Positions 45,062 through 53,725 of a stretch of 64,000 nt of DNA are shown in pieces. The stretch spans positions 2,170,001-2,234,000 of the forward strand of contig OY760134.1 in the NCBI GenBank assembly GCA_963663145.1, written 5' to 3'. The DNA is from Azotimanducus sp963663145. GTDB taxonomy: Bacteria > Pseudomonadota > Gammaproteobacteria > Pseudomonadales > Azotimanducaceae. The position numbers and the translations under genes were made by a program. The notes under the pieces are model-generated. The model did not search any database and had not been told where the DNA came from. It worked only from the letters and a program-made list of their open reading frames with translations. Position 1 is the first letter of the stretch. Every line of letters begins with the position of its first letter.

Positions 45062-46821
45062 AATCCCTACTGCGCCTGCGCGAGTATGTCCATAAGAACC
45101 GTTGGCTGCTGATCTTCGGCATAAGCGCTTTTTTCCTGGCCCGATTGCTCGAAGGCAGTGTCCCCTTGCTGCTCGCCAAGGCCATCGACCGGCTGGCGGA
45201 CGGCAATCCCGATGTGGCGCTATTCGTCCTTGCCATCTTTGCCGCCGTCTTCTGCCGATTCGGCGTTGTCAGCTTTGCACGCATGACCGTGCGCCTCGTC
45301 GGTCTGCGCGTCTCCTTCGACCTCCGCGAACGTCTGTATCACTGCCTGCAAGGCCAGGGTGTGCACTTCTTCAATCGCCACACCATCGGCGACATGATGA
45401 CGCGCGCCGTCGCGGACATAGCGCTCATCCAGAGGCTCTTCTCCATGGGCACCATCCTGCTGGTGATCCTCGTGTTCGCTACCCTCGTTGGGTTCGGGTA
45501 CATGCTCTATCTCTCGCCCATACTCACGCTCGCCGTGTTGCCGCCGCTGCCCTTCGTGGTGGTACATGCCTGGTACTGCTCGCGACGCATGGGCATCGCT
45601 TCGGCGCACGTACAAGAGCGGCTCTCGGACTTGGGCACCCATGTGCAGGAGTCGCTTTCGGGCATACGCACCATCCAAGCCATGGTGCAGGAGGAACATG
45701 AACTCACGCGCTTCCAGCGCACCAATCAAGTGTACGCCGATGCCTTCTACGAACAGGCCGCCATCAATTCCCACATGACTTCGTGGATGCCGAGCTTGGC
45801 GGCCATTTCCACCTTGATTGTTTTGGGTGTCGGCGGCACGCTCGCGCTCAATGGCGAAATCACCATCGGGACGCTATTGGCCTTTGTAATGTACCTCAAC
45901 ATGGTGGTGCAACCCTTTCGCGTAGCGGGGTTCATCGTCAATTTGATTCAGCGTGGCGCGGTGGCTTCCACGCGGCTCTTCGAGGTCTACGACCTCGACC
46001 CGGAGATACCCGATAAGCCGAGTAACCATGCTCCGGAACACATTCGAGGTGCGATCAGCCTCAAACGTCTGAGCTACACCTATCCTGGTGCGCAGAGTAA
46101 CGCGATTGACGGCATCTCCCTCGACATCGATCGGGGCGAAACCATCGCCGTCATGGGGCGCGTGGGTTCGGGCAAGTCCACCCTGCTCAGCCTCTTGGTT
46201 CGTCTGCTCGACGCACCTGACGACTCACTTTTCATCGACGGGCATCCCATAGGCGACTTTCCGCTCGCCCGATTAAGATCTCAAGTCGTCCTAGTGCCTC
46301 AGGATGCGTTTCTGTTCGGAGAGGCACTTCGAACCAACCTCACCTACGACGACCTTGGCCGTGGGGACGATGAAATATGGGTTGCTTCTGAATCCGCCGC
46401 GCTCGCACAGGCCATCCGCGAATTACCCGACAGCTTGGGCACGGTGATCGGCGAGCGCGGCACCACCCTCTCGGGTGGGCAAAAGCAGCGCGCGACTCTG
46501 GCGCGCGGGTTCATACGCGATGCCCCCGTGCTCATGCTCGACGACTGCTTTGCGAGCGTGGACACGCAAACCGAAGACCGAATTCTCGCCGACCTTCGCA
46601 TACTGCGCCAAAACAAGACCACGCTTGTCGTGTCGCACAGGGTATCGACGGCCCGCCATGCCGACCGGGTGATGATTCTCGATCACGGGCGCATCGTCGA
46701 ACTCGGCACGCCCAGTGAACTGCTCGCCGAGGGAGGGCTCTTCGCGGCCTTGGAAATGCTGCAAAGAGAAGGCAGGCAAGACGTGGACTCGGTCTGGGAT
46801 TCAATAGGGGCAGAAGCATGA
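45055..46821 (+). CDS. ABC exporter half-transporter (MdlA-like)
   Basis: 588 residues starting with GTG. The N-terminal half has about six membrane segments of the type 1 exporter fold. The nucleotide-binding half has Walker A GRVGSGKSTLL, signature TLSGGQKQRATLARG and Walker B PVLMLDDCFASVD. The residue after Walker B is Asp, not the usual catalytic Glu (LDD rather than LDE). This site may therefore be degenerate, as is common in one half of heterodimeric exporters. It overlaps the next gene by four bases; together they should form the heterodimer. Substrate unknown. Confidence 0.9.
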   Translation: MLKSLLRLREYVHKNRWLLIFGISAFFLARLLEGSVPLLLAKAIDRLADGNPDVALFVLAIFAAVFCRFGVVSFARMTVRLVGLRVSFDLRERLYHCLQGQGVHFFNRHTIGDMMTRAVADIALIQRLFSMGTILLVILVFATLVGFGYMLYLSPILTLAVLPPLPFVVVHAWYCSRRMGIASAHVQERLSDLGTHVQESLSGIRTIQAMVQEEHELTRFQRTNQVYADAFYEQAAINSHMTSWMPSLAAISTLIVLGVGGTLALNGEITIGTLLAFVMYLNMVVQPFRVAGFIVNLIQRGAVASTRLFEVYDLDPEIPDKPSNHAPEHIRGAISLKRLSYTYPGAQSNAIDGISLDIDRGETIAVMGRVGSGKSTLLSLLVRLLDAPDDSLFIDGHPIGDFPLARLRSQVVLVPQDAFLFGEALRTNLTYDDLGRGDDEIWVASESAALAQAIRELPDSLGTVIGERGTTLSGGQKQRATLARGFIRDAPVLMLDDCFASVDTQTEDRILADLRILRQNKTTLVVSHRVSTARHADRVMILDHGRIVELGTPSELLAEGGLFAALEMLQREGRQDVDSVWDSIGAEA

Positions 46822-48725
46822 GCAGCAGAGCACCGCCCCGCGACCACTCCATTTTCGATGCCGACCTTTCGGGCGAACTCCTGAACTTCAGTCTGCTCAG
46901 AAGGCTCTGGAATTGGCTAAAGCCCTATCGCAGAACCCTCCTCGCGAGCGCCGTGCTGGTGTTGCTTTCTTCGCTCTTCGCGGTGCTCATGCCGGTGGTG
47001 CTCACCGTCGTGGTGATCGACCACATCATCCTCGGCACTCGGCAAACGCCCTCGCTTGGCATGATCGCGGTGCAGGAATGGCTCTCCCTGCTGCTCGACC
47101 TGTCCCCCATCGGCGCGGCCTGCCTTATGTATGGCGTGCTGCAGGTTGGGTGGGGGATTCTTCGTCACCAGCACACCATGAAACTGACCCTAGGGGTACT
47201 GAATGGTCTGCGCGACCTGAGGCGAGACCTCTTCAAGCATCTGCTCACCCGGCCTTCGTCCTTCTATGACAATGTGAATGTCGGTCGCGTCATGACACGC
47301 GTAACCAACGACATAGAAGCGCTTTATGAGTCGTTTCGCGGCATGGGCAGCCTAGTGGGCGAGTTCGTTCCGTTTCTGGTCGCATTCATCATCATCATCT
47401 CGATCGACGTCAAGCTGACATTCTTACTCGTGTGCATCCTGCCTCTGGTGGGTCTGGTGACCGCCCTCTTTCGGCGTGCATCGAGAGAACTCTTTCGCAA
47501 GGTCAGGCAGAGTGTTTCCGCGCTCAACCAGAACCTGCAAGAGAACTTGGCGGGGCTCGCCGTGGTGCAACTCTCCGGGCGCGAATCGCTCAATCTTCGC
47601 CGCTACCAAGAGGTCAACCAAGAGAACCTCGACTGGGAAACGCGCTCAATGCGCATCGAGACCCTGTATCACGCCTTCATCGATTCATTGACGGCGGCGG
47701 CCGTGGGCATCGTCGTCTGGTACGGCGGCGGGGCCGTTATCCAGGAACACATCTCGCTGGGCGCATTGATTCTCTTTACCCGCTATCTCGATATGTTGTT
47801 CTACCCAGTGGTCATGCTGGGAGAGCAAACCAACCTCCTGTTTCGCGCCATGGCCAGCGGCGAACGCATCTTTCAGGCGCTCGATTGGGATGAGCGCATA
47901 CACGAACCGGAGGAACCGGCGAGGCTACCGAATAGGCTCGAGGGCGAGGTTGAGTTCCGCAATCTCGACTTCAGCTATGTTCAGGACACGCAAGTCCTGA
48001 ACGACATTAGTTTTTCCATCGAATCCGGAGAATCGCTCGCGATCGTCGGCCCAACGGGCTCAGGCAAGAGCACATTGATTCGCCTCTTGGCACGCTTCTA
48101 TGACTTTGAGGATGGTCGCATCTTCCTTGACGGCATTGACCTCAATCAGATACACAGCCGTGACCTGCGCACGCGCATCGGCGTCGTGCTGCAAGACTTC
48201 CACGTCTTTGCCGGCTCCATTTACCACAACATCGCCCTCTCGAACCCCAAGGTGACTCGGACGCGGGCGGAAGACGCGGCTCGCAAAGTCGGCGCACACG
48301 AATTCATCAGCGAACTGCCGCGAGGTTACGACACCGAACTTTCGGAACGGGGGCGCAATCTCTCTCAAGGACAGCGACAGTTGTTGGCCTTTGCACGAGT
48401 GCTCGCCGCAGACCCGGAAATTCTCGTGCTCGACGAGGCGACTTCGAATATCGACACGCAGACCGAAGGTCTCATTCAAACGGCGCTCAGGGAAGTCACG
48501 CAAGGACGCACCTCCATCATCATCGCCCACAGGCTGCAAACCATCCAAGAGGCGGACCGCGTCATGGTGCTGCATCACGGACGCATTGAAGAAATTGGGT
48601 CGCACGAAGCACTGCTTGCCAAGGACGGACTCTATGCAACCCTGCACCGTCTGCAGTTCGTAGAGCACGAAACCGACCGCGAAGCGATCGAGAGGGCGCT
48701 GGAGGGCCGGACAGGGGAGAGCTAG
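46818..48725 (+). CDS. ABC exporter half-transporter (MdlB-like)
   Basis: 635 residues. Six predicted membrane segments lie within residues ~30-330. The ATPase has Walker A GPTGSGKSTLI, signature NLSQGQRQLLAFAR and Walker B EILVLDEATSNID with the catalytic Glu. It therefore carries the intact second half of a heterodimeric exporter whose partner ends in the preceding overlapping gene. MdlAB-type transporters export lipids, peptides or drugs; nothing here narrows that. Confidence 0.9.
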   Translation: MSSRAPPRDHSIFDADLSGELLNFSLLRRLWNWLKPYRRTLLASAVLVLLSSLFAVLMPVVLTVVVIDHIILGTRQTPSLGMIAVQEWLSLLLDLSPIGAACLMYGVLQVGWGILRHQHTMKLTLGVLNGLRDLRRDLFKHLLTRPSSFYDNVNVGRVMTRVTNDIEALYESFRGMGSLVGEFVPFLVAFIIIISIDVKLTFLLVCILPLVGLVTALFRRASRELFRKVRQSVSALNQNLQENLAGLAVVQLSGRESLNLRRYQEVNQENLDWETRSMRIETLYHAFIDSLTAAAVGIVVWYGGGAVIQEHISLGALILFTRYLDMLFYPVVMLGEQTNLLFRAMASGERIFQALDWDERIHEPEEPARLPNRLEGEVEFRNLDFSYVQDTQVLNDISFSIESGESLAIVGPTGSGKSTLIRLLARFYDFEDGRIFLDGIDLNQIHSRDLRTRIGVVLQDFHVFAGSIYHNIALSNPKVTRTRAEDAARKVGAHEFISELPRGYDTELSERGRNLSQGQRQLLAFARVLAADPEILVLDEATSNIDTQTEGLIQTALREVTQGRTSIIIAHRLQTIQEADRVMVLHHGRIEEIGSHEALLAKDGLYATLHRLQFVEHETDREAIERALEGRTGES

Positions 48726-48731
48726 GGCGTT

Positions 48732-48806
48732 TAACTGTCCTTTAAGGATTGTTTTTGTCCCTAAAGACAGTTATTCTGAATTCGGAGATGCTTTTAGAGA
48801 CAGTTA
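48732..48806 (+). promoter_or_regulatory. Repeated operator-like sites upstream of fic
   Basis: TAACTGTC (48732-48739) and its exact inverse GACAGTTA (48766-48773) form an inverted repeat whose inner flanks also match partly (CCTTTAAGG against CCCTAAAG). A third copy, GACAGTTA, at 48799-48806 runs into the start codon. Three related sites around a start suggest binding by the winged-helix domain of the encoded protein itself. Confidence 0.5.
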
Positions 48807-50188
48807 TGGCACAGGATAGAAGAAAGCAAATGGCTGAGATTGTGCGCTTTCTGGAGAAGAATCCAGAAGGAATCCCGCGTGGCAAGATTGCTGAAAACCT
48901 ATCTTTTTCTATAAATTACAAAACGTTACAAAGGGTGCTATCCGCTCTTGCAGAGGAAGAAAGCATAGTCAAAACCGGTGATCGAAAGGCAGCCAGATAC
49001 TATCCCGCTGGCATTCCTCATCAGGAACTTAAGGGACAGAGTAAGCAGGAAGAAGGCGAAATCTTTAGTCCAAAAAGCAAAAGGGCCCTGAATTTTCTGG
49101 AATCTCCACTTCACACCCGCGAAAAAGTGTCCTATAACAGGAAGCTGATAGAAAACTATGTCCCTAATGAGACGTCTTATGTCTCTAAAGAACGACGAGA
49201 AGCACTGCTCAAAGCAGGGAAGCGGTTTGACGAAACATTCGCTGCGGGAACCTACGCACGGCAAATCTGCCAGCGCCTCCTGATCGATCTCTCCTATCAC
49301 TCCAGCCGATTGGAAGGTAATACCTATTCAAGACTCGATACCCAAAAACTTGTGGAAGAAGGTATTGGCGCTGAAGGCAAGGTTCGCGAAGAAACCGTCA
49401 TGATCATAAACCACAAGGAAGCCATATTGTTCTTGGTCGAAAACGCGCAAGAAATCGAGCTGAACGGGTTCACACTATTCAATCTCCACAATTTACTCTC
49501 ACAAGACCTGCTCGCGAACCCCAAGGCATGCGGCAACATTCGGAAGATAGAAGTTACCATCGGGAAATCTGCCTACACACCTATTGGCAACCCACATGTC
49601 CTGAAAGAGCTATTCGAACTGGTTTTGCTGAAGGCTAGGAAGACCGAAGACCCCTTCGAGCAGAGTTTCCTTTTGCTGGTTCACCTGTCTTATTTGCAGG
49701 CGTTCGAAGATGTCAACAAGCGCGCGGCAAGGCTGAGCTGCAATATCCCATTTATCAAACAGAACTTGTGCCCGTTGAGTTTCATCGACGTATCGCAAGA
49801 CGACTATACGGCAGCGCTGCTGGCAATCTACGAAAAGAATGAGGTTCAGCCCATGTTGGACTTATTTTGCTGGGCTTATGTTCGTTCATGCCAACAGTAC
49901 GGTGTCGTAAAACAGCCACTCGGTGATATTGATGTCTTCCGCATTCAGTTCCGCCAGCAACGAAAGGAGGTGATGGGCCGCGTGATTCGAGAAGGCTTAC
50001 ACGGTGATGCGATCGAAAAGTACATCGAAAACTATTGCGCCGACACGAATATCGCAGAGAGTGATAAATTCAAGGCAATCACGCTTGCTGATCTAAACAG
50101 CCTGCACACAGGCGCGATCATCGGCCTTGGCATTTCAGAAGCACAATTCAACGCGTGGTTAGATGCCAAGCCAGTTAAGAAATGGTGA
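48806..50188 (+). CDS. Fic-domain protein with N-terminal winged helix and atypical Fic motif
   Basis: 460 residues from ATG 48806. An upstream TTG (48749) and ATG (48788) are in frame, but they would place operator-like DNA inside the gene. Residues ~1-68 look like a winged-helix DNA-binding domain (RGKIAENLSFSINYKTLQRV). The inhibitory helix motif S/T-x3-E-G/N is SSRLEGN (166-172), the class II type. The Fic core at 298-309 reads QAFEDVNKRAAR: the catalytic His of HxFx(D/E)GN(G/K)R is Gln and the first Gly is Val. AMP transfer may be lost or altered. The base composition looks lower in GC than neighbours, hinting at transfer. Confidence 0.85.
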   Translation: MAQDRRKQMAEIVRFLEKNPEGIPRGKIAENLSFSINYKTLQRVLSALAEEESIVKTGDRKAARYYPAGIPHQELKGQSKQEEGEIFSPKSKRALNFLESPLHTREKVSYNRKLIENYVPNETSYVSKERREALLKAGKRFDETFAAGTYARQICQRLLIDLSYHSSRLEGNTYSRLDTQKLVEEGIGAEGKVREETVMIINHKEAILFLVENAQEIELNGFTLFNLHNLLSQDLLANPKACGNIRKIEVTIGKSAYTPIGNPHVLKELFELVLLKARKTEDPFEQSFLLLVHLSYLQAFEDVNKRAARLSCNIPFIKQNLCPLSFIDVSQDDYTAALLAIYEKNEVQPMLDLFCWAYVRSCQQYGVVKQPLGDIDVFRIQFRQQRKEVMGRVIREGLHGDAIEKYIENYCADTNIAESDKFKAITLADLNSLHTGAIIGLGISEAQFNAWLDAKPVKKW

Positions 50189-50292
50189 TGTGCGAGGCCA
50201 GAGTAAGTCTGGCTAGCATCAATCTCTCACCTTGGAAACACAATTTCGCCTTCATTGGGTATGCTTGCATTTCTGCGTCATTTGCGAAGCCT

Positions 50293-50306
50293 AGGAGGGT
50301 GCCATT
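50293..50306 (+). promoter_or_regulatory. Shine-Dalgarno site and ATT start codon of maf
   Basis: A perfect AGGAGG (50293-50298) lies five bases before ATT (50304-50306). In-frame TAG precedes at 50292-50294, and no ATG, GTG or TTG in this frame occurs before the conserved Maf N terminus. The ATT is at exactly the position of the family's initiator Met. Confidence 0.6.
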
Positions 50307-50909
50307 CCGAGACTCGTACTCTCAAGCGGGTCGCCGTCCCGCCAAATGCTGCTCGAGCGGCTGGGCCTGCCCTTTGAGACCTTGGTTCCAAAGCTCAGCG
50401 AGCGCCCGCGACGCGGCGAATCTCCGGCGGGCCTTGCCGGTCGGCTTGCCGAAGCCAAGGCGTTGTGGGGCGCAAACAATACTCCCGGCTTCGATGGCAA
50501 TGGAGCGTCTGAAGACATCCTCGTCATCGGCTCCGATCAAACCGCCGAACTCGACGGAGATCTGTTGCGCAAACCAGGCGACTCAAGAACCGCCATCTCG
50601 CAACTCAAGCGCGCCTCCGGGCGCGAGATGTGCTTCTACACGGGTGTCGCGCTCTTCAACGCCAGCACCAATTCACTTCGGGTCTCGGTCGAGCCCTTTC
50701 GCGTCGTGTTTCGAAAGCTTTCAAAGGCCGAGATAAGACGTTACGTCAAGGCGGAGCGCCCCTTTGGCCAAGTCGGCGCCTTCAAATCCGAATCCCTCGG
50801 CATCAGCCTATTCGACCACATGAATGGTCAAGACCCGACAGCACTCGTGGGCCTCCCCTTGATCAGATTGACCAGCTTCTTGCGCGCCGAGGGGGTTGAG
50901 ATTCCCTAA
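50304..50909 (+). CDS. Maf/YceF-family nucleotide pyrophosphatase
   Basis: 201 residues if translation starts at ATT 50304; the first ATG (50346) would remove the conserved PRLVLSSGSPSRQ strand that forms the substrate loop. Other family blocks are SDQTAELDG, GKPGDSRTA-like KPGDSRTAISQL, FYTGVALFN and GAFKSESLGISLF. It resembles YceF, the 7-methyl-GTP pyrophosphatase, which removes modified nucleotides. rluC lies nearby, as in other gammaproteobacteria where yceF and rluC are close. The unusual start may lower expression, or the gene may have been damaged by a single G-to-T change. Confidence 0.85.
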   Translation: MPRLVLSSGSPSRQMLLERLGLPFETLVPKLSERPRRGESPAGLAGRLAEAKALWGANNTPGFDGNGASEDILVIGSDQTAELDGDLLRKPGDSRTAISQLKRASGREMCFYTGVALFNASTNSLRVSVEPFRVVFRKLSKAEIRRYVKAERPFGQVGAFKSESLGISLFDHMNGQDPTALVGLPLIRLTSFLRAEGVEIP

Positions 50910-51014
50910 CTTTCTCTTCGCGTTAGCGGCGGGGTGCGGCCATTCAGACCTGCTGGGAGCCATTAGGTTTCCGATGCGCGGGTTACAATAGTTGCGCGTC
51001 GGGAAGCCATCGGC

Positions 51015-51617
51015 ATGAGAACAGCAGAGAGTAAAAATCGGGCAATTCGCAACACTGCCCTGCGCGTTGTGGGAACAACCGTTCTGTCACTGCTTGCTTA
51101 CTTGGGGTATGCAGTGGTTTCGGCATCGGATGCAGTGGAGATCACGTCCGAACACCGTGCGGAAATTGAGCGCCTGATGGAAATTATCAATGCCGACCAG
51201 ATGGGGAAACAAATCAGCGACATGGTGGGGCAACAAATGGTGCAATTGTTGGATCCGAAATCTCCTGATAGGGTTGCGCGGATTATGGAAATCACCTTGG
51301 AAGTCTTTAATGAAGCGAATCTCCATGAGGAAATGGTGAATGACTTTGTTCCAATCTATGCCAAGTACTTTTCCCTCGACGAAGTGAGAGAGATGATTGC
51401 TTGGCATGAAACGCCCCTAGGCCAGAAGTCCATTGAACTGATACCGCAGTTGATGGCAGAGGGAATGTTGGTATCTCAGAATAAATTGATGGCAATCTTG
51501 CCGGAAATACAAGAGAAAATTGCGGCTCGCTTGAAATTCGAAGGCTTGATCTCCGAAAAGGAGGAGGAGGCCGTGACGGGCATGATGCGCCCAAGATCCC
51601 AAGAGTCGAACGAATAA
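51015..51617 (+). CDS. DUF2059 domain protein
   Basis: 200 residues. A hydrophobic segment near the N terminus (VVGTTVLSLLAYLGYAVV) is probably a signal anchor. The helical DUF2059 region follows, with IYAKYFSLDEVREMIAWHETPLGQKSIEL, here cut into YAKYFSLDEVREMIAW and HETPLGQKSIEL. Such proteins are periplasmic or membrane-tethered and of unknown role. The gene stands alone between maf and the convergent rluC. Confidence 0.82.
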   Translation: MRTAESKNRAIRNTALRVVGTTVLSLLAYLGYAVVSASDAVEITSEHRAEIERLMEIINADQMGKQISDMVGQQMVQLLDPKSPDRVARIMEITLEVFNEANLHEEMVNDFVPIYAKYFSLDEVREMIAWHETPLGQKSIELIPQLMAEGMLVSQNKLMAILPEIQEKIAARLKFEGLISEKEEEAVTGMMRPRSQESNE

Positions 51618-51688
51618 CGATTCCCCCAGTGCGCCCGAGCCACCTTCTTCGTTTGCTTCGTCATTAGTTCCATACACGATTCGCACAG

Positions 51689-52621
51689 CTAAACTCTGTT
51701 CCCCATCGTCTCGAACGCTGAGGAGAATTGTTCATCCGCCGAGGCTTCAAATCGCACTTGCTGACCCGCAAGTTCGAAGCTCAAACTTCTCGCGTGGAGC
51801 CACAGCCGAGCAGGCTTGAGCACCTTGCTCAAAGCCAATTGCTCCCGCGTCGCATAGCGACTGTCTCCGAGCACCGCGTGTCCCGATGCCGAGCAATGCA
51901 CCCGAATCTGGTGCGTCCGTCCGGTCTTTGGAAAAGCCTTGAGCCAGCTAGCACACGAATTCGTCCTGAGGCGTTCGAAATGCGTTTCCGCTTGTTTGCC
52001 CTCTTCATCAACCACCACGAGACGGCCTCGACTCGGCCGGTCTCGCCGCGCAAGTGGCAATTGCACGCGCTTCTCGCCCGCCGGCCAGTGCCCATGCACC
52101 AAAACATCATAGGTCTTTTCCACCTCTGCGCGACGAAAAGCATCATGCAGAGCCAGCAAGGTGCGTCGATTGCGGGCAACAAGCAGCACTCCGGAGGTAT
52201 CCCGGTCGAGCCGATGCGCGAGTTCAAGCTGCTTACTCTTCTGATCGAGCATGCGCAGGCCTTCGATGACGCCCGAATTCACCCCGCTGCCGCCGTGCAC
52301 CGCCATGCCGAAGGGCTTATTGAGGCATATGAAATCGCTGTCCCAATGTACGACCGATGCCTGCAAGCGATCCAGAAAGCGGGAATTGGCACGCGGAACG
52401 CTCTTTTCGCTGGTAAACGCGGGCGGAACCCGCAGCTCATCTCCATTGGAGAGGCGAGTATCAGGCTTGGCGCGAGAACCATTGACGCGCACCTCGCCGC
52501 GCCGCACCATCTGGTACACGCGACTTCGCGGCACACCCTTAAGTAGTCCCATCAAGAAGTTGTCGAGCCTTTGACCCTCGGCGTCTTCGACCCTCACCAA
52601 ACGCATACCCAAGGACTTCAT
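51689..52621 (-). CDS. rluC: 23S rRNA pseudouridine synthase RluC-like
   Basis: 310 residues. An N-terminal S4 domain (LDNFLMGLLKGVPRSRVYQM and EVRVNGSRAKPDTRL) precedes the RsuA/RluA catalytic domain. The nucleophilic Asp is in AHRLDRDTSGVLLVA, with KTGRTHQIRVH downstream. RluC modifies U955, U2504 and U2580 of 23S rRNA in E. coli; specificity here is inferred by similarity. It starts 3 bp after tgt on the same strand, continuing the queA-tgt unit. Confidence 0.9.
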   Translation of the reverse strand: MKSLGMRLVRVEDAEGQRLDNFLMGLLKGVPRSRVYQMVRRGEVRVNGSRAKPDTRLSNGDELRVPPAFTSEKSVPRANSRFLDRLQASVVHWDSDFICLNKPFGMAVHGGSGVNSGVIEGLRMLDQKSKQLELAHRLDRDTSGVLLVARNRRTLLALHDAFRRAEVEKTYDVLVHGHWPAGEKRVQLPLARRDRPSRGRLVVVDEEGKQAETHFERLRTNSCASWLKAFPKTGRTHQIRVHCSASGHAVLGDSRYATREQLALSKVLKPARLWLHARSLSFELAGQQVRFEASADEQFSSAFETMGNRV

Positions 52622-52624
52622 GCT

Positions 52625-53725
52625 TCAGTTCCACCCTTCCTGGCATGCACTCGCAAAGGAATTGAAACGGCCTTCGGCAATGGCCTGCCGCGCGCCGGTC
52701 ACCAGAGTCTGATAGTAGGCGACGTTGTGCAGGGTGCCGAGCACCGACGCGAGGATTTCGTTGCAGGCATAGAGGTGATGCAGGTATGCGCGCGAAAAGT
52801 GTGCGCAGGTGTAGCAGCCGCACTCGGCATCGAGCGCCTGTTCATCGTGGCGATGGGCCGCATTGCCCATCTTGACGATGCCTGAATGGGTGAACAAGTA
52901 ACCATTGCGCGCGTTTCTGGTCGGCAAAACGCAATCAAACATATCCACGCCCAACGCAATAGCTTGCAGAAGATCCTGCGGCGTGCCCACCCCCATGAGA
53001 TAGCGGGGGCGATCTTCCGGCATCAAGGGCGCGAGCGCGGATACTACCGACCACATGTCCTCTTTCGGCTCCCCAACGGAGAGCCCGCCTATGGCATAGC
53101 CATCAAACCCAATCGATTTCAAACCTTCTAGCGACGCGCGGCGCAGCTCCGGATACATACCACCCTGAACGATGGCAAAGAGGGCCGCTTGGCTGCCTTC
53201 ATGCGCTTGTTTTGCACGCCGCGCCCAACGCTCGGTGAGTTCGAGGGATTCCCTGGCGCGTTCATGGCTCGCGGGATACTCGGTGCATTCATCGAGCACC
53301 ATGTGAATGTCCGATCCCAAGTCCTCTTGCACGGATTCGGCCAATTCGGGCGTGAGATTCACCAGAGTGCCATCAACAGGCGCACGAAACTTCACCCCTT
53401 GTTCGCTCACCTTGCGCAAGTCCCCAAGGCTCCACACCTGAAACCCGCCCGAATCGGTCAATACGGCACCATTGAACTGCATGAATCCATGCAAGCCTCC
53501 GAGTTCCCTGACGATGTCTGCGCCCGGCCGCTGCATCAGATGAAAGGTGTTCGCCACCAGAATTTGCGTACCGGTTTCCGCGAGTTGCGAGGGAGTGAGC
53601 GATTTCACGCTGCCATAGGTGCCCACCGGCATGAAGGCCGGGGTCTGGAAACGCTTACTACGCACCAGAATCTCCCCAGCGCGCGCCATTCCATCGCGTG
53701 CACTCAGCCGGTATGCAAGCGTCAT
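52625..53725 (-). CDS. tgt: tRNA-guanine transglycosylase
   Basis: 366 residues. The substrate-binding Asp is in LTDSGGFQVWSL, the nucleophile region in DECTEYPASHERARES and GGLSVGEPKEDM, and the zinc site near the C terminus in CGCYTCAHFSRAYLHHL. It exchanges guanine-34 of GUN-anticodon tRNAs for preQ1, the base that QueA then completes toward queuosine. The start overlaps queA by four bases (53722-53725). A complete, ordinary bacterial TGT. Confidence 0.95.
   Translation of the reverse strand: MTLAYRLSARDGMARAGEILVRSKRFQTPAFMPVGTYGSVKSLTPSQLAETGTQILVANTFHLMQRPGADIVRELGGLHGFMQFNGAVLTDSGGFQVWSLGDLRKVSEQGVKFRAPVDGTLVNLTPELAESVQEDLGSDIHMVLDECTEYPASHERARESLELTERWARRAKQAHEGSQAALFAIVQGGMYPELRRASLEGLKSIGFDGYAIGGLSVGEPKEDMWSVVSALAPLMPEDRPRYLMGVGTPQDLLQAIALGVDMFDCVLPTRNARNGYLFTHSGIVKMGNAAHRHDEQALDAECGCYTCAHFSRAYLHHLYACNEILASVLGTLHNVAYYQTLVTGARQAIAEGRFNSFASACQEGWN

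Noticed and set aside
45102..45701. 199-codon frame inside the first ABC transporter gene
   Set aside because: It lies wholly within a well-supported gene in another frame and has an Arg/His-rich composition typical of GC-rich shadows.
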